This document shows positions 9,006 through 17,607 of a stretch of DNA of 38,529 nucleotides, piece by piece. Under the pieces are notes generated by a model. It did not search any database. It had not been told where the DNA came from and saw only the letters and a program-made list of their open reading frames with translations. The position numbers and the translations under genes are program-made. The DNA lies in contig PEVN01000376.1 in the NCBI GenBank assembly GCA_002779825.1, forward strand, positions 1 to 38,529, written 5' to 3'. How positions within the stretch are numbered: position 1 is the first letter of the stretch; every line of letters starts with the position of its first letter. The stretch is from Armatimonadetes bacterium CG06_land_8_20_14_3_00_66_21. GTDB taxonomy: Bacteria; Armatimonadota; Abditibacteriia; CG2-30-66-41.

Positions 9006-10013
9006 TCACGCCACGCACACATAGTCCCGCGGCTCCGTGAACCCGTGGGAGTCCAGCCACTCGCGGATCAGGTCGCGGGCGCCTTTGACCCCGACCACCA
9101 CGAGAATGGGCTCGTCGCGCGGGTCGTCGCAGAGGTGCTCGGGCGGCACCACCGGCGCGCCGCGGAGCGTGTTGCCGATCTTGTTGGGGTCGATGTCGAG
9201 GAAGCGGGAAATCGCGAGCCCTGCCTGCTCGATGACTCGAGCAAAGACCTTGCCTCCCCGCCCCGCACCCCACACCTGCACTGCGTCGCGCCCGGCCAGG
9301 TGGGACTGTCTCAGGTAGTGCAGCTTCATCCGACGGAAGTTGTGGAGCGAGTACCGGTCGTCGGTGCGCGTCAGCCGGGCCGGCGAGTCTCGCCAGAAGT
9401 GGAGCACCTCCGGCACCTTACCGAAACGGCAGCCGGACAGGTACATCCGCAGCCACAGGTCGTAGTCTTCCGCCCAGCCGTGGTCCTGATAGCCGCCCAC
9501 CGCCTCCATGCTCTCTCGCCGGACCATGATCGAGGGGTGGGCAAACGGCGACTCCACGAAGAGGTCTCGGCAGAGCTGCTCGTGGGTCACGAGCGAGTTG
9601 AGCCATTCCTGGTAGCGGGTCATCCCCTCCAGGATCCCCCGCCGCGGGAACGACTCGACCAAGCAGCTCACAAGGTCTGTCTTCGGATTGGCGTTCAGGA
9701 AGGCCGCCTGCCGCGCGAGCCGATCTCGGTGCATGAGGTCGTCTGCGTCCATGCGGGCAAGCAAGTCCCCGCTGGATTCGCGGATGCCGAGATTCAGCGC
9801 CTGGATCAGTCCGACGCGCCCCGGAGACAGCAACCGAATCCGCGAATCGCGCCGACACCACTCGTCTGCGACGGCGCCGCCGCCATCGGTCGAGCCATCG
9901 TCAACGGCGAGCAGTTCCCAGTCACTGAACGACTGCGCCGTCACCGAACGAATGGCCGGCCAAAGCAGTCTTCCTGGATTGTGGAACGGCAGGATGAGGC
10001 CAATCGTGGGCAT
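9006..10013 (-). CDS. GT2 family glycosyltransferase with C-terminal Rossmann-like domain
   Basis: This 335-aa enzyme is expected to transfer a sugar from a nucleotide donor onto a surface glycan. The N-terminal GT-A fold starts at once with PTIGLILPFHNPG, has VDDGSTDGG at about 37-45 and the metal-binding MDADD at 88-92. A WAEDYDLWLRM block contains the likely catalytic ED. After about residue 245 comes a second domain beginning VWGAGRGGK, a dinucleotide-binding-like GxGxxG found as an appendage in some polysaccharide GT2 proteins. The start is the ATG giving this GT2 N-terminus; an upstream TTG would only add a low-complexity leader. It converges with the DUF2284 gene and diverges from the aminotransferase/dehydratase pair, with which it probably shares a polysaccharide or glycosylation pathway. 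Confidence 0.88.
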   Translation of the reverse strand: MPTIGLILPFHNPGRLLWPAIRSVTAQSFSDWELLAVDDGSTDGGGAVADEWCRRDSRIRLLSPGRVGLIQALNLGIRESSGDLLARMDADDLMHRDRLARQAAFLNANPKTDLVSCLVESFPRRGILEGMTRYQEWLNSLVTHEQLCRDLFVESPFAHPSIMVRRESMEAVGGYQDHGWAEDYDLWLRMYLSGCRFGKVPEVLHFWRDSPARLTRTDDRYSLHNFRRMKLHYLRQSHLAGRDAVQVWGAGRGGKVFARVIEQAGLAISRFLDIDPNKIGNTLRGAPVVPPEHLCDDPRDEPILVVVGVKGARDLIREWLDSHGFTEPRDYVCVA

Positions 10014-10158
10014 CTCGGGCTGACTTCGTTCGCAGTGCGCAGTCCTGCGGCAACAGGACCCGATTGGAGTGTAGCCTTTGCCCCTCCGCTGGCCAATCAA
10101 CGCTGGGTGGGCTCACGACCCGCACAGGGACAATCTGGGTTCGTGGTCGCTTCGGCCC

Positions 10159-10188
10159 TTGCGTTGTCGACCGGTTCCGAGCTATCCT
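10159..10188 (+). promoter_or_regulatory. Weak sigma-70-like promoter before the aminotransferase
   Basis: TTGCGT and TATCCT are separated by 18 nt in the divergent intergenic region (10014-10234). The match is moderate and the assignment tentative. Nothing else recognisable lies in this gap apart from an AAGGAG at 10216-10221. Confidence 0.3.
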
Positions 10189-10234
10189 CTTTTCGGTCAG
10201 TTTGGCCGACCACACAAGGAGTGACGGCATTCCC

Positions 10235-11461
10235 ATGGCGAGTTTGGCAATCAACGGTGGAGCCCCTCTGCGGACAGCCTCGTGGCCCGGCTGGCCGCTG
10301 TTCGACGAACGCGAGGAGCAGGCGGTGCTGGACGTCGTCCGCAGCGGCGCGTGGGGGCGGAATGCGGGCAAGAAAGGCGACGAGTTCGAGGCGAAGTTCG
10401 CTGCGTGCCACGACGCGAAGTACGCGATTGCTTGCGTCAACGGGACTGCCGCGCTGGAAGTAGCATTGCGCGGAGCAGGCGTGGAGGGCGGCGACGAGGT
10501 GATTGTCCCGCCGTACACGTTCATCGCCACTGTGACGTCTGTACTGCTCATCAACGGAGTACCGGTCTTCGCCGACATTGAGCCGGGCACATGCAACCTC
10601 GACCCAGTAGCCGTCGAGTCCAAGATCACCGACAAGACCAAGGCCATCCTCGCCGTTCACATCGGCGGCCGGCCGGCCGACATGGAGCGATTGGGCGCCA
10701 TTGCGAGGAAGCACAACCTCCGCCTCATCGAGGACGCCTGCCAGGCGCACGGTGCCATCTGGAACGGCACGAAGGTCGGCGCCATTGGCGACGTCGGCTG
10801 CTTCAGCTTCCAGGCGAGCAAGAACATCAATGCCGGCGAGGGCGGCGCCCTCCTGACCAACGACGCGGCCCTCGAAGAGCGCTGCTGGTCGCTGGTCAAC
10901 TGCGGCCGCACCAAGACGGGCCAATGGTACGAGCATCACCTGCCCGGTTGGAACTACCGCTTGAGCGAGTTCCAGTGCGCGATTCTGCTGGCGCAGATGG
11001 AGCGGCTCGAGGAGCTGGCGCAGAAGCGCCAGGAGAACGGCGACTACCTGGCCGCGCGGCTGCGGGAGCTCGAGGGCATCTCGCCTCAGGACGCCGATGC
11101 GCGCGTGACGCGCAGCGCCTACCATCTCTTTATCTTCCGCTACCACGCCGAGGCGTTCGGCGGCGCGCCGAAAGAGCGGTTCGTCAAGGCCCTGTCTGCC
11201 GAGGGCATCCCCACCAGTCCAGGCTACAAGCCGGTGTACCAGGAGCCGGTCTTCAGGAGCGCGCCGGTCTTCTTCCCCGGAGTCACGTCCTCCACGATGG
11301 TTGATTATGACCGCGTGGACTGCCCGGTCTGCGAGCGCCTGTGCGCTGAGGAAGCGATGTGGTTCAAGCAGAGCATGCTGCTGGGGACGAGGGAAGACAT
11401 GGACAACATCGTCGCCGCCATCGAGAAGATCCAGGCCAATTCGGGGGAGTTGCTGGCGTAG
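10235..11461 (+). CDS. DegT/DnrJ/EryC1/StrS-family PLP aminotransferase
   Basis: This 408-aa sugar aminotransferase probably aminates a keto-sugar nucleotide. The protein opens with LAINGGAPLRT, typical of the family, then CVNGTAALEVAL (phosphate/PLP cup) and EDACQAHGA (the Asp that pairs with the PLP nitrogen). The Schiff-base lysine is K196 in FSFQASKNI, and the GEGGALLTND motif follows. Length is normal for the family. An AAGGAG lies 13 nt before the ATG, a little far; no better in-frame start is seen. The SDR dehydratase follows after 61 nt, and aminotransferase plus dehydratase is a common pair for amino-deoxysugar synthesis. A 3-amino-5-hydroxybenzoate-synthase-like role is possible but less likely beside a dehydratase and a GT2. 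Confidence 0.92.
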   Translation: MASLAINGGAPLRTASWPGWPLFDEREEQAVLDVVRSGAWGRNAGKKGDEFEAKFAACHDAKYAIACVNGTAALEVALRGAGVEGGDEVIVPPYTFIATVTSVLLINGVPVFADIEPGTCNLDPVAVESKITDKTKAILAVHIGGRPADMERLGAIARKHNLRLIEDACQAHGAIWNGTKVGAIGDVGCFSFQASKNINAGEGGALLTNDAALEERCWSLVNCGRTKTGQWYEHHLPGWNYRLSEFQCAILLAQMERLEELAQKRQENGDYLAARLRELEGISPQDADARVTRSAYHLFIFRYHAEAFGGAPKERFVKALSAEGIPTSPGYKPVYQEPVFRSAPVFFPGVTSSTMVDYDRVDCPVCERLCAEEAMWFKQSMLLGTREDMDNIVAAIEKIQANSGELLA

Positions 11462-11522
11462 AAGCGGCCGCAACGCCGACGCTTTGACGACGGGTGCTTC
11501 CTACCCGACAGCGAGGTCGTCC

Positions 11523-12608
11523 ATGCAGCAGAAGTTCTGGGAAGATCGGCCGGTACTGATCACGGGCTGCAGCGGGTTCGTCGGCTCATGGCTGGCACTC
11601 CGGCTGATCCGGGCAGGCGCGCGGGTCGTTGCCCTCGTCCGCGACTGGGATCCGGACTCCAACTTTGTGCGCGGCGGCGTCGCGGAGCGGGTGTGCGTCG
11701 TCAACGGATCCGTGACCGATTCCGCCCTCGTCGCACGCGCCCTCAACGAACACTCTATCGACACTTGTTTCCACCTGGCCGCACAGGCCCTCGTCGGCGT
11801 TGCCAATCGCTCGCCGCTCAGCACGTTTGAAGCGAACATCAAGGGCACGTGGAACGTCCTCGAAGCAACGCGCCTCTGCCCGACCGTCCAGCGCGTGATC
11901 GTGGCGTCGAGCGACAAAGCCTACGGCGACTACCCCGAATCGCGCCTCCCCTACACCGAGGAGTACGCCCTGCAGGGCCGCTACCCCTACGATGTATCGA
12001 AGTCCTGTGTGGATCTGCTGGCGCAGTCGTACTGGCACACGTTCTTCGCCGAGACGGGGCGGCCCTTTCTCGGAATCGCGCGCTGCGCCAACCTCTATGG
12101 CGGCGGCGATTCGAACCGCAGCCGCCTCATCCCCGACACCATCCTGGCACTGCTGGAGGACCGGGATCCGGTGATCCGCGGCCACGGCAAGCACGTGCGC
12201 GAGTTCCTGTACGTACTCGACGGGGTGGAGGGATACCTGGTACAGGCGGAGCGCTGCCACGAGGCAGAGGTTGCCGGAGAGGCGTTCAACTTCGGCGGCG
12301 ATGGACCGATGACTGTGCAGGAGGTCGTGGAGCACCTCCTCACGCTCGCCGCCGCTCCCGGCCGGCGGCCCGTCATCAGCCGGTCGGACCCCACGCCGGG
12401 GGAGATCCTGGCGCAGTACCTGGACAGCAGCAAGGCGAGCCGGCGGTTGAACTGGCGAGCGAAGTACCCGCTCGACGCCGGTCTGCTGGATGCGCTCGAA
12501 TGGTACCGCGCGTGGCAGGACGCCGGCATCGATCCTGCGCGCTCGCTCTGGGGCGTCAACCTGCGTCTACTGGAGCGATATGATGAGGCGACCATTAGCC
12601 AAACATAG
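11523..12608 (+). CDS. NAD-dependent sugar-nucleotide dehydratase, CDP-glucose 4,6-dehydratase-like
   Basis: This 361-aa extended SDR has the NAD-binding GCSGFVGS at 15-22, the active-site SSDKAYG at 129-135 and catalytic Y156/K160 in YPYDVSK. The DKAYG string in place of the usual TDEVYG is characteristic of CDP-glucose 4,6-dehydratases (RfbG-like), so the product is probably a 4-keto-6-deoxy sugar nucleotide. A GDP-mannose or UDP-sugar epimerase is the alternative. The chosen ATG is the first in frame close to the Rossmann strand (RPVLITG). The end overlaps the start of the prepilin gene by 29 nt, which implies translational coupling. It acts with the upstream aminotransferase. Confidence 0.88.
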   Translation: MQQKFWEDRPVLITGCSGFVGSWLALRLIRAGARVVALVRDWDPDSNFVRGGVAERVCVVNGSVTDSALVARALNEHSIDTCFHLAAQALVGVANRSPLSTFEANIKGTWNVLEATRLCPTVQRVIVASSDKAYGDYPESRLPYTEEYALQGRYPYDVSKSCVDLLAQSYWHTFFAETGRPFLGIARCANLYGGGDSNRSRLIPDTILALLEDRDPVIRGHGKHVREFLYVLDGVEGYLVQAERCHEAEVAGEAFNFGGDGPMTVQEVVEHLLTLAAAPGRRPVISRSDPTPGEILAQYLDSSKASRRLNWRAKYPLDAGLLDALEWYRAWQDAGIDPARSLWGVNLRLLERYDEATISQT

Positions 12609-13239
12609 CCGTTTCCGCGTCCACCACGGGTTCACGCTCATCGAGCTGCTGATCGTGATCGCCATCCTTGCCATCCTGGCGGCGATCCTCTTCCCCGTGT
12701 TTGCGCGGGCGCGGGAGAAAGCGCGTTCCGCGGCCTGCACCGCCAACCTCCGCCAGCTCGGGCTCTCCATCGCCATGTACGAGTCCGACTACGACGACAC
12801 GTTTCCCTGGTGTGTGGACTACTGGGACCACGCCCATGCCAGCGTCTGGGGCACGTGGGCTCCCGTCATTGCGGCAATGCCCGAGTTTGCCGACGTGCTG
12901 CAGCCGTACGTCAAGAACCGGCAGGTGTTCGCTTGCCCCTCGGATACCGGCTTCGACTACGTCGACTCCGCGCCGGGGTACCCGCTCTCCGCCCACCCAA
13001 GTGCGTACGTCGTCTTCGGTTGCACCTACGCTCTGCGCACGGAGATCGTCTTCGCGAATACAGCAATGAGCCGTCTGGAGAACCCCACGGAGATCAACAT
13101 TCTGTTCGACCCTTGCGGCTGGCATGGTGACGCGAATAGCTGGGCAGGCAGGCGCTACAACGTGCTCTTTGCGGATGGTCACGTGAAGAACATCAGCTAC
13201 GAGCAGTCCCAGAATGCCTGGAATACCCCGATCAAGTAG
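12580..13239 (+). CDS. Type IV prepilin-like / type II pseudopilin-like protein with FADGH C-terminal motif
   Basis: This 219-aa secreted surface protein has a prepilin leader: a short basic head, then the cleavage site G|FTLIELL and a hydrophobic helix. The block [14 protein letters not shown] that follows is typical of Armatimonadota pseudopilins. The globular part ends with VLFADGHVK, the DG-motif end of the DUF1559-like/H-X9-DG prepilins. Two ATGs (12580 and 12583) are possible, with TGGAG about 5 nt upstream inside the dehydratase gene. The 29-nt overlap with the dehydratase is unusual for a structural surface protein and could tie pilin output to sugar synthesis. No assembly ATPase, platform or peptidase gene is in the window. 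Confidence 0.88.
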   Translation: MMRRPLAKHSRFRVHHGFTLIELLIVIAILAILAAILFPVFARAREKARSAACTANLRQLGLSIAMYESDYDDTFPWCVDYWDHAHASVWGTWAPVIAAMPEFADVLQPYVKNRQVFACPSDTGFDYVDSAPGYPLSAHPSAYVVFGCTYALRTEIVFANTAMSRLENPTEINILFDPCGWHGDANSWAGRRYNVLFADGHVKNISYEQSQNAWNTPIK

Positions 13240-13356
13240 CGTTGCCTGACCCGCTGAGCGCGCAGGCCGCCGCGGCGAGTGTCGTCACGCTACTACCGTG
13301 CTCTCTCTCAACCTGCCGAAGGTCAAGCCGGACGACGGCACTGCCCTCGTTCGTAG

Positions 13357-13378
13357 GGCTCCGCCACGGCGTGGAGCC
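13357..13378. terminator. Possible bidirectional hairpin between convergent genes
   Basis: GGCTCC and GGAGCC form a 6-bp stem around a 10-nt loop, between the convergent prepilin and lipoprotein genes. There is no T-tract on either side, so an intrinsic terminator is uncertain. Confidence 0.3.
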
Positions 13379-13396
13379 ACGCGCTCCGGGCCGTCC

Positions 13397-14056
13397 TCAT
13401 TGCCGCTGGATCTCGATGCGCCAGTCCACCATGTCCAAGTCCGGCAGCGCCACATCCCCGGCGGACTCACGGATCGCAGCCTGGTAGTTGCTGAAGACGC
13501 CGTTTGTCCGCATCGGGATACTGACGTAGTCGCTTCCCTGCGGCCCCAAGCCGTCAAATCGCTTCTGGATCTGCAAGTTGGGATCGAGGATGATCTCGTC
13601 CGTGGTAATGAAGTTGATGTCCAAAGTGCGCGGATCAGCGGGGAAGTTCCGGTTGTAGTCCAGCACGAACCGCAGTTCCTTGCCGCCCTGCGGATAGCTG
13701 AATTCAAACGGCCGGTCTACGTACTTGTCCTCGATGGTCCCCTCGGCATCCACAGCGTGGGTGAATACTCGGAACGTTCCTTGGTGGTACTCCACGAACC
13801 GGGTGAATGACCCCGTCCCCCACCCGTTCCCGTAGGGGCTACTGACGACCGGCAGCGGGCCGTCGGCCGAGTTGCCGTCGTCATCGAAGGCAACGTAGTA
13901 GTAGAACAGGTCGTTGATGTTGCCATCGACGGTGAGCCGAACAATCAGCCGGTTCGTGACCGTTGCGGCGCCACCGAGATCGGGGCTCTTGGCGCAGCCG
14001 CAGAGGGTCAGGGCGACGGCTGTTAGGAGGAAGGTGCACAACGCGGTCATTCGCAT
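13397..14056 (-). CDS. Secreted lipoprotein of unknown function
   Basis: A 219-aa lipoprotein is predicted. The N-terminus is MRMTALCTFLLTAVALTLCG followed by a cysteine, with lipobox LCGC and C21 as the likely lipidated residue. The mature part is beta-rich with many aromatic and Asp residues (LFYYYVAFDDDGN, RFVEYHQGTFRVF, FEFSYPQGG) and resembles no enzyme I know. Upstream in-frame ATGs at 14071 and 14164 exist. I prefer 14056 because it gives the cleanest lipoprotein signal and lies just after GTGATCC, a context shared with the gene starting at 19411. It follows the K+ channel on the same strand after about 105 nt and may be the last gene of that group. Confidence 0.75.
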   Translation of the reverse strand: MRMTALCTFLLTAVALTLCGCAKSPDLGGAATVTNRLIVRLTVDGNINDLFYYYVAFDDDGNSADGPLPVVSSPYGNGWGTGSFTRFVEYHQGTFRVFTHAVDAEGTIEDKYVDRPFEFSYPQGGKELRFVLDYNRNFPADPRTLDINFITTDEIILDPNLQIQKRFDGLGPQGSDYVSIPMRTNGVFSNYQAAIRESAGDVALPDLDMVDWRIEIQRQ

Positions 14057-14160
14057 GGGGGGATCACTCATATCCGCCGAACGCAAGGGAGCCGGACAGC
14101 AGGGCCACTGCAGAGGGCAGAAGCGAGCCGGTTCGGCGAAGGGGCGAAGGGCGCGGGCCT

Positions 14161-15231
14161 TCACTCGCCCGACTCCGGCGCCGGCTCCGCCAAGTCGCCG
14201 GCGGGCACCACGTCTCCTCCGGCCAGCCGCCGCAGCCCTCGCATCGCCGAGACTTCGCCCAGCACCACCAGCGTCATCCCGCTCTCCAGCGTCTGCGCGG
14301 GCTTGGGATTGTACAGGAACCGCTCATCGGCCGGTGCCCGGACCGCCAGCACCGTGATGTTGGCGCGCTCGCACAGATCGGCTTCGCCCAACGTCATCCC
14401 GACAAGCTTGCTCTCAGCGCCCAGGGTCGCCTCCTCGATACGCATCGTCTTGTCCTTGTCGCGCAGCATCAAGTCAAGGAAGCTCACGACAGCCGGCCGG
14501 ACCATCTCGGAGACCATGCGCATGCCGCCGATCATGTTGGGGGACACAACGGAGTCAGCACCGGCGCGAAGGAGCTTGTCGCGGGCATTGGGCTGAATGC
14601 CCTTGGCGACGATGCGGATGTTGGGGTTGAGCTGTTTCGCAGTGACGGTGAGGAAGAGGTTGTCCTTGTCGTTGGGAAGCGCCGCGATCAGTCCTGCTGC
14701 GCAGTCGATACCGGCTTCGCGCAGAATCTCGTCATCGTGCGCGTCTCCCTCCACAAAGGGGGCGTTGGGGAACTCCTCACACAGCCGCTCGATCCGCTCG
14801 TGGTCGTGCTCGACCACCACGAAAGGGCGACGCGTGTTGGCCAACTCGACCAGGACGTGGCGGGAGGTCTCACCGGCGCCGCAGACGATGTAGTGGTTCT
14901 CGGTCTTAGCGATGAGCTTCGCCATCCTTCTTCTCCACAGGACGTTCCGTAGGGTGCCCTCCACGATGAAGGCCGTCACCGTGCTGACGGCATACAGCAT
15001 GACGCCCATGCCGAAGACGATCAGCACCATCGTGAACCCCCTGCCGTGGGGGAGGTGCTGCATGTCGACAATCTCGCCGTACCCCACCGTCGACAGCGTG
15101 ATGACCGTCATGTAGAGGCAGTCCATCATGCTGGTGGTGCCCCGGCTCAGCCAGTAGTACCCCAGCGTGCCGGCAAGGCACACGATGAGGAACAACATCA
15201 ACGTGTTCGTCAGCCGTCGGGGGATACCCAT
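14161..15231 (-). CDS. Two-TM potassium channel with cytoplasmic RCK (TrkA-N/TrkA-C) domains
   Basis: This 356-aa inner-membrane K+ channel subunit has TM1 at about 9-28, a pore loop with the selectivity filter TVGYG at 48-52 and TM2 at about 65-91. The cytoplasmic RCK_N domain begins HYIVCGAGETSRHV (GxGxxS/G at 118-123), followed by an RCK_C domain near 270-335. This is the classic ligand-gated MthK/Kch layout, with the RCK ring probably binding nucleotide or Ca2+. The tail after about 340 is acidic and Pro-rich. It follows the AAA+ ATPase after 87 nt on the same strand and probably shares its transcript. No Trk/Ktr translocator subunit is nearby. Confidence 0.93.
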   Translation of the reverse strand: MGIPRRLTNTLMLFLIVCLAGTLGYYWLSRGTTSMMDCLYMTVITLSTVGYGEIVDMQHLPHGRGFTMVLIVFGMGVMLYAVSTVTAFIVEGTLRNVLWRRRMAKLIAKTENHYIVCGAGETSRHVLVELANTRRPFVVVEHDHERIERLCEEFPNAPFVEGDAHDDEILREAGIDCAAGLIAALPNDKDNLFLTVTAKQLNPNIRIVAKGIQPNARDKLLRAGADSVVSPNMIGGMRMVSEMVRPAVVSFLDLMLRDKDKTMRIEEATLGAESKLVGMTLGEADLCERANITVLAVRAPADERFLYNPKPAQTLESGMTLVVLGEVSAMRGLRRLAGGDVVPAGDLAEPAPESGE

Positions 15232-15318
15232 CGATCAACCTGTCTGCCCCTCAGCAACTGCTTCGCCGCGCGCCGGGCCCGCCTCCCGACACGCGAGCCG
15301 GTCCCGGCGTCCGCGGAA

Positions 15319-16971
15319 CTACTGACCGCCGATACCGACCTGCGACATCGCCCTGTCGAGATCTGCCTGGGTGTACGGCGGATACACCTCGTAGATGGAC
15401 TCGAACAACGTCACGTCGAGCTGCTCGAACGTGGTCTTCTCCTCGGCCACCAGGCCGTCGATCATCGAGAAGATGTTCTGCGGGTCCACAATCCGCAGTA
15501 GCCGACCATCGCGCTGGAACCACTCAGCGCACTTGTCCGCCAGTCGTGCCGCGGTCTCGGCTTTGACCCGGAACTCGCCGGCAACCTCGCGGAAGCGCTG
15601 CTTGAACTCCTCCGGACCCACGACCTCCGGGAGAGCGTATGCCACGGCGTCTTTCTCATAGGCGGCGGGGTACTGCTGGTAGATGCGCTCGAAGAGGGCC
15701 AGATCCAGGAGTTCGTTCACATCCTCCCCTTCGAGCAACACCGCGTCGAGCATGATGAACACGTTGCGTGGGTCGGCGGCGCGGATGACTCGACCGTCTC
15801 GCTTGTACCAGCCGAGGAGGATGCGAGCGAGTCGAGAGGCTGTCTGTTCGTCGATCCCGGCATCCTGCGCCGAGTTGGTTACGATCTTCTTCCAGATCGC
15901 GTCCGTCGGCCGGTCGACCAGCACCTGGTAAAGCAATCGGCGGGAGAATGCGTCGTCGATGACCGCGTGCAAGTTCAGGTTGGTCGAGAGAAACAGTCGC
16001 TGCTTGTACGGTACCCGAATGCTGCTGCCCCCGGCGAATTTGATGATCGCCTCTTGCTGCTCCAGAGGGTAGATGAACTGGTTGAGGATCATGTTGTGAT
16101 CCTGCGTCTGGCGCCCCAGGTCGTCGAAGATGAAGATGCCGTTGTTCGCCTTGACGTGAGGGGGCGCATCGAACTGCCCATCGAAGGCAATCTGGAAGTG
16201 CTCCACCCGGAACTCTGTTCCCACGGTGACCAGGGGAGGCTTGGAGATAAGCCAGCGCTGGTCAGGCTTGCCGTGCGAAGCCAGTGACATCTTCGCGACC
16301 ACGTCTTCCTGCTCCATGAGGTCTTCTTCGAGCTTGTGGAAGGCCGGGTCAAACACCTTGACGACTCGATTGCTGAACTCAAAGGCGTAGGGCAGGATGA
16401 CAGCGTGCTTCAGCAGGCGGTGCAGGTTGTCCGTCACCAGCGACTTCCCGTTTCCTGGAGGACCCCAGAAGAGAACGACGCGCTGCGAGTTGAACCCCTC
16501 TTTGAGGATGCGTAGCAGCTCCTCCCGCATGGGGAACTTCGCGAAGTTGTTGTTGACGTCCTCTTGGGTCACTCGCTGATCCTGCTTGGACTGCTCCTGG
16601 ACCTTCTCGCAGTACAGCTCGAAGCTGACCGGCGCCGGGCCCACATAGGCGTCTTCGGTCTCGTACTGCCCTGTCAGTTCGCGGCCTTTGGCCGTCAGAT
16701 CGAAGTGCAGAGGTGACGGCGTGTCCAGGACCTCACGATGCAGGAGCTGCTGGATCTGGTCGCGGATGACGTTGACGGCGACCTTCATCGAGTCCGCGAT
16801 CTGCTGCTCAGTCAGAGCGCCCCGTTGCTTGATCGTCTTCAGGATCAGACCCTCGACCACCCGGGTGCTGATACCCGCTTCCTGAATGGTGGTGGGCTGG
16901 GGCGGGCGACGGAATGTGCTGTCTGCCTTCGGCGCCTGCGGCGCGGTCAGTCCCTGAGTTGGCAATCCCAT
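15319..16971 (-). CDS. AAA+ ATPase with N-terminal winged helix and duplicated C-terminal module
   Basis: This 550-aa cytoplasmic ATPase starts with a Pro-rich leader. Residues about 35-105 look like a winged helix-turn-helix (RVVEGLILKTIKQRGALTEQ...). The AAA+ core has Walker A GPPGNGKS at 170-177, Walker B IFIFDD at 279-284, sensor-1 N331 in LFLSTN and an arginine pair RR344-345. Two homologous modules of about 64 residues then follow (377-440 and 473-536), each with W(Y/F)xRDGR(V/L)(I/L)R, a DP(R/Q)N(V/I)F segment and LFE(R/S)IYxxYP. Walker B ends DD, not DE. GGAGGT lies 7 nt before the ATG. The substrate is unknown. A remodelling role connected to the adjacent channel, or a pilus- or secretion-linked role, is possible but unproven. 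Confidence 0.85.
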   Translation of the reverse strand: MGLPTQGLTAPQAPKADSTFRRPPQPTTIQEAGISTRVVEGLILKTIKQRGALTEQQIADSMKVAVNVIRDQIQQLLHREVLDTPSPLHFDLTAKGRELTGQYETEDAYVGPAPVSFELYCEKVQEQSKQDQRVTQEDVNNNFAKFPMREELLRILKEGFNSQRVVLFWGPPGNGKSLVTDNLHRLLKHAVILPYAFEFSNRVVKVFDPAFHKLEEDLMEQEDVVAKMSLASHGKPDQRWLISKPPLVTVGTEFRVEHFQIAFDGQFDAPPHVKANNGIFIFDDLGRQTQDHNMILNQFIYPLEQQEAIIKFAGGSSIRVPYKQRLFLSTNLNLHAVIDDAFSRRLLYQVLVDRPTDAIWKKIVTNSAQDAGIDEQTASRLARILLGWYKRDGRVIRAADPRNVFIMLDAVLLEGEDVNELLDLALFERIYQQYPAAYEKDAVAYALPEVVGPEEFKQRFREVAGEFRVKAETAARLADKCAEWFQRDGRLLRIVDPQNIFSMIDGLVAEEKTTFEQLDVTLFESIYEVYPPYTQADLDRAMSQVGIGGQ

Positions 16972-17004
16972 CTTGAGTACCTCCGGAGTCAGCTCACACC
17001 AGCG

Positions 17005-17033
17005 ATTCTATCATAGGTTGGCCGGACCGGTAA
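17005..17033 (-). promoter_or_regulatory. Candidate promoter of the AAA+ ATPase operon
   Basis: On the minus strand TTACCG and TAGAAT are separated by 17 nt. The -10 is identical to those proposed for the DUF951 and HD-GYP units; the -35 is weak. It lies about 40 nt upstream of the ATPase start. Confidence 0.4.
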
Positions 17034-17088
17034 ACCCAGCCCGGCAAGTCGCACCTTCAACGGAGCCGAGGGCGCCGACCTGCAGAAC

Positions 17089-17607
17089 TCAACGGGCCGG
17101 CGAGCGAGTTCGCCCCTGCGCGACCAATTCATGCCAGACACACTCCCCCACTGCTTTCCGCGACCGGGCGCAGCAGTCCGGCAAGCCAGCCCAGACGGCG
17201 AACGGAGCGCGCGGATGCCGCGCGTACTCCTGCATCGCGCTCACCCCGCTGCCCGCCGCGGGGATGACTTCCCCGACCGGACACGGCAGCCACTCCACAT
17301 GGCCGAAGAGACGGCAGACCAGTGGCCGCGCCTGATACACCGCACAACGCCCCTGGAGATCGTCGCGGAACCAGCAGCGGCGGACGACCCCTTCCCCCCA
17401 CTCTGCCAGCTTTGGCTGGCGACACACGGAGCGGACGTCAGGCGTCGCCTCGAGGTGCGTCAGCAGGGCCAGAAACTCCTCCTCGGTGCACTCCCAGCCG
17501 TCCACGCACCGGGACCCACAGCGATCGCAGCCGAAGCAGGGCGTCAGGTCGAACGCCGCCAACTGCCACAGTCGGCAGTGCGGCCCCTCGCCATACCGCT
17601 CAGGCAT
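17089..17607 (-). CDS. YkgJ-family cysteine-cluster protein (putative Zn/Fe-binding)
   Basis: This 172-aa cytoplasmic protein has the layout of the YkgJ family. An N-terminal CFGCDRCGSRC cluster (about residues 24-34) is followed by central RRCWF and C-AVYQARPLVCRLFGH, the conserved C-x-RP-x-x-C core. More cysteines follow (LPCP, DCC). The family is thought to bind zinc or an iron-sulfur centre; its reaction is not known. The ATG overlaps the end of the upstream secreted-protein gene by 8 nt, so it is translationally coupled to it and is the last gene of the DUF951 unit. Confidence 0.8.
   Translation of the reverse strand: MPERYGEGPHCRLWQLAAFDLTPCFGCDRCGSRCVDGWECTEEEFLALLTHLEATPDVRSVCRQPKLAEWGEGVVRRCWFRDDLQGRCAVYQARPLVCRLFGHVEWLPCPVGEVIPAAGSGVSAMQEYARHPRAPFAVWAGLPDCCARSRKAVGECVWHELVAQGRTRSPAR

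Noticed and set aside
9045..10463. A 472-codon plus-strand frame across the glycosyltransferase
   Set aside because: It runs opposite to a clear GT2 gene and into the start of the aminotransferase; no family pattern.
10097..11473. A 458-codon minus-strand frame
   Set aside because: Antisense to the DegT/StrS aminotransferase, whose motifs are complete.
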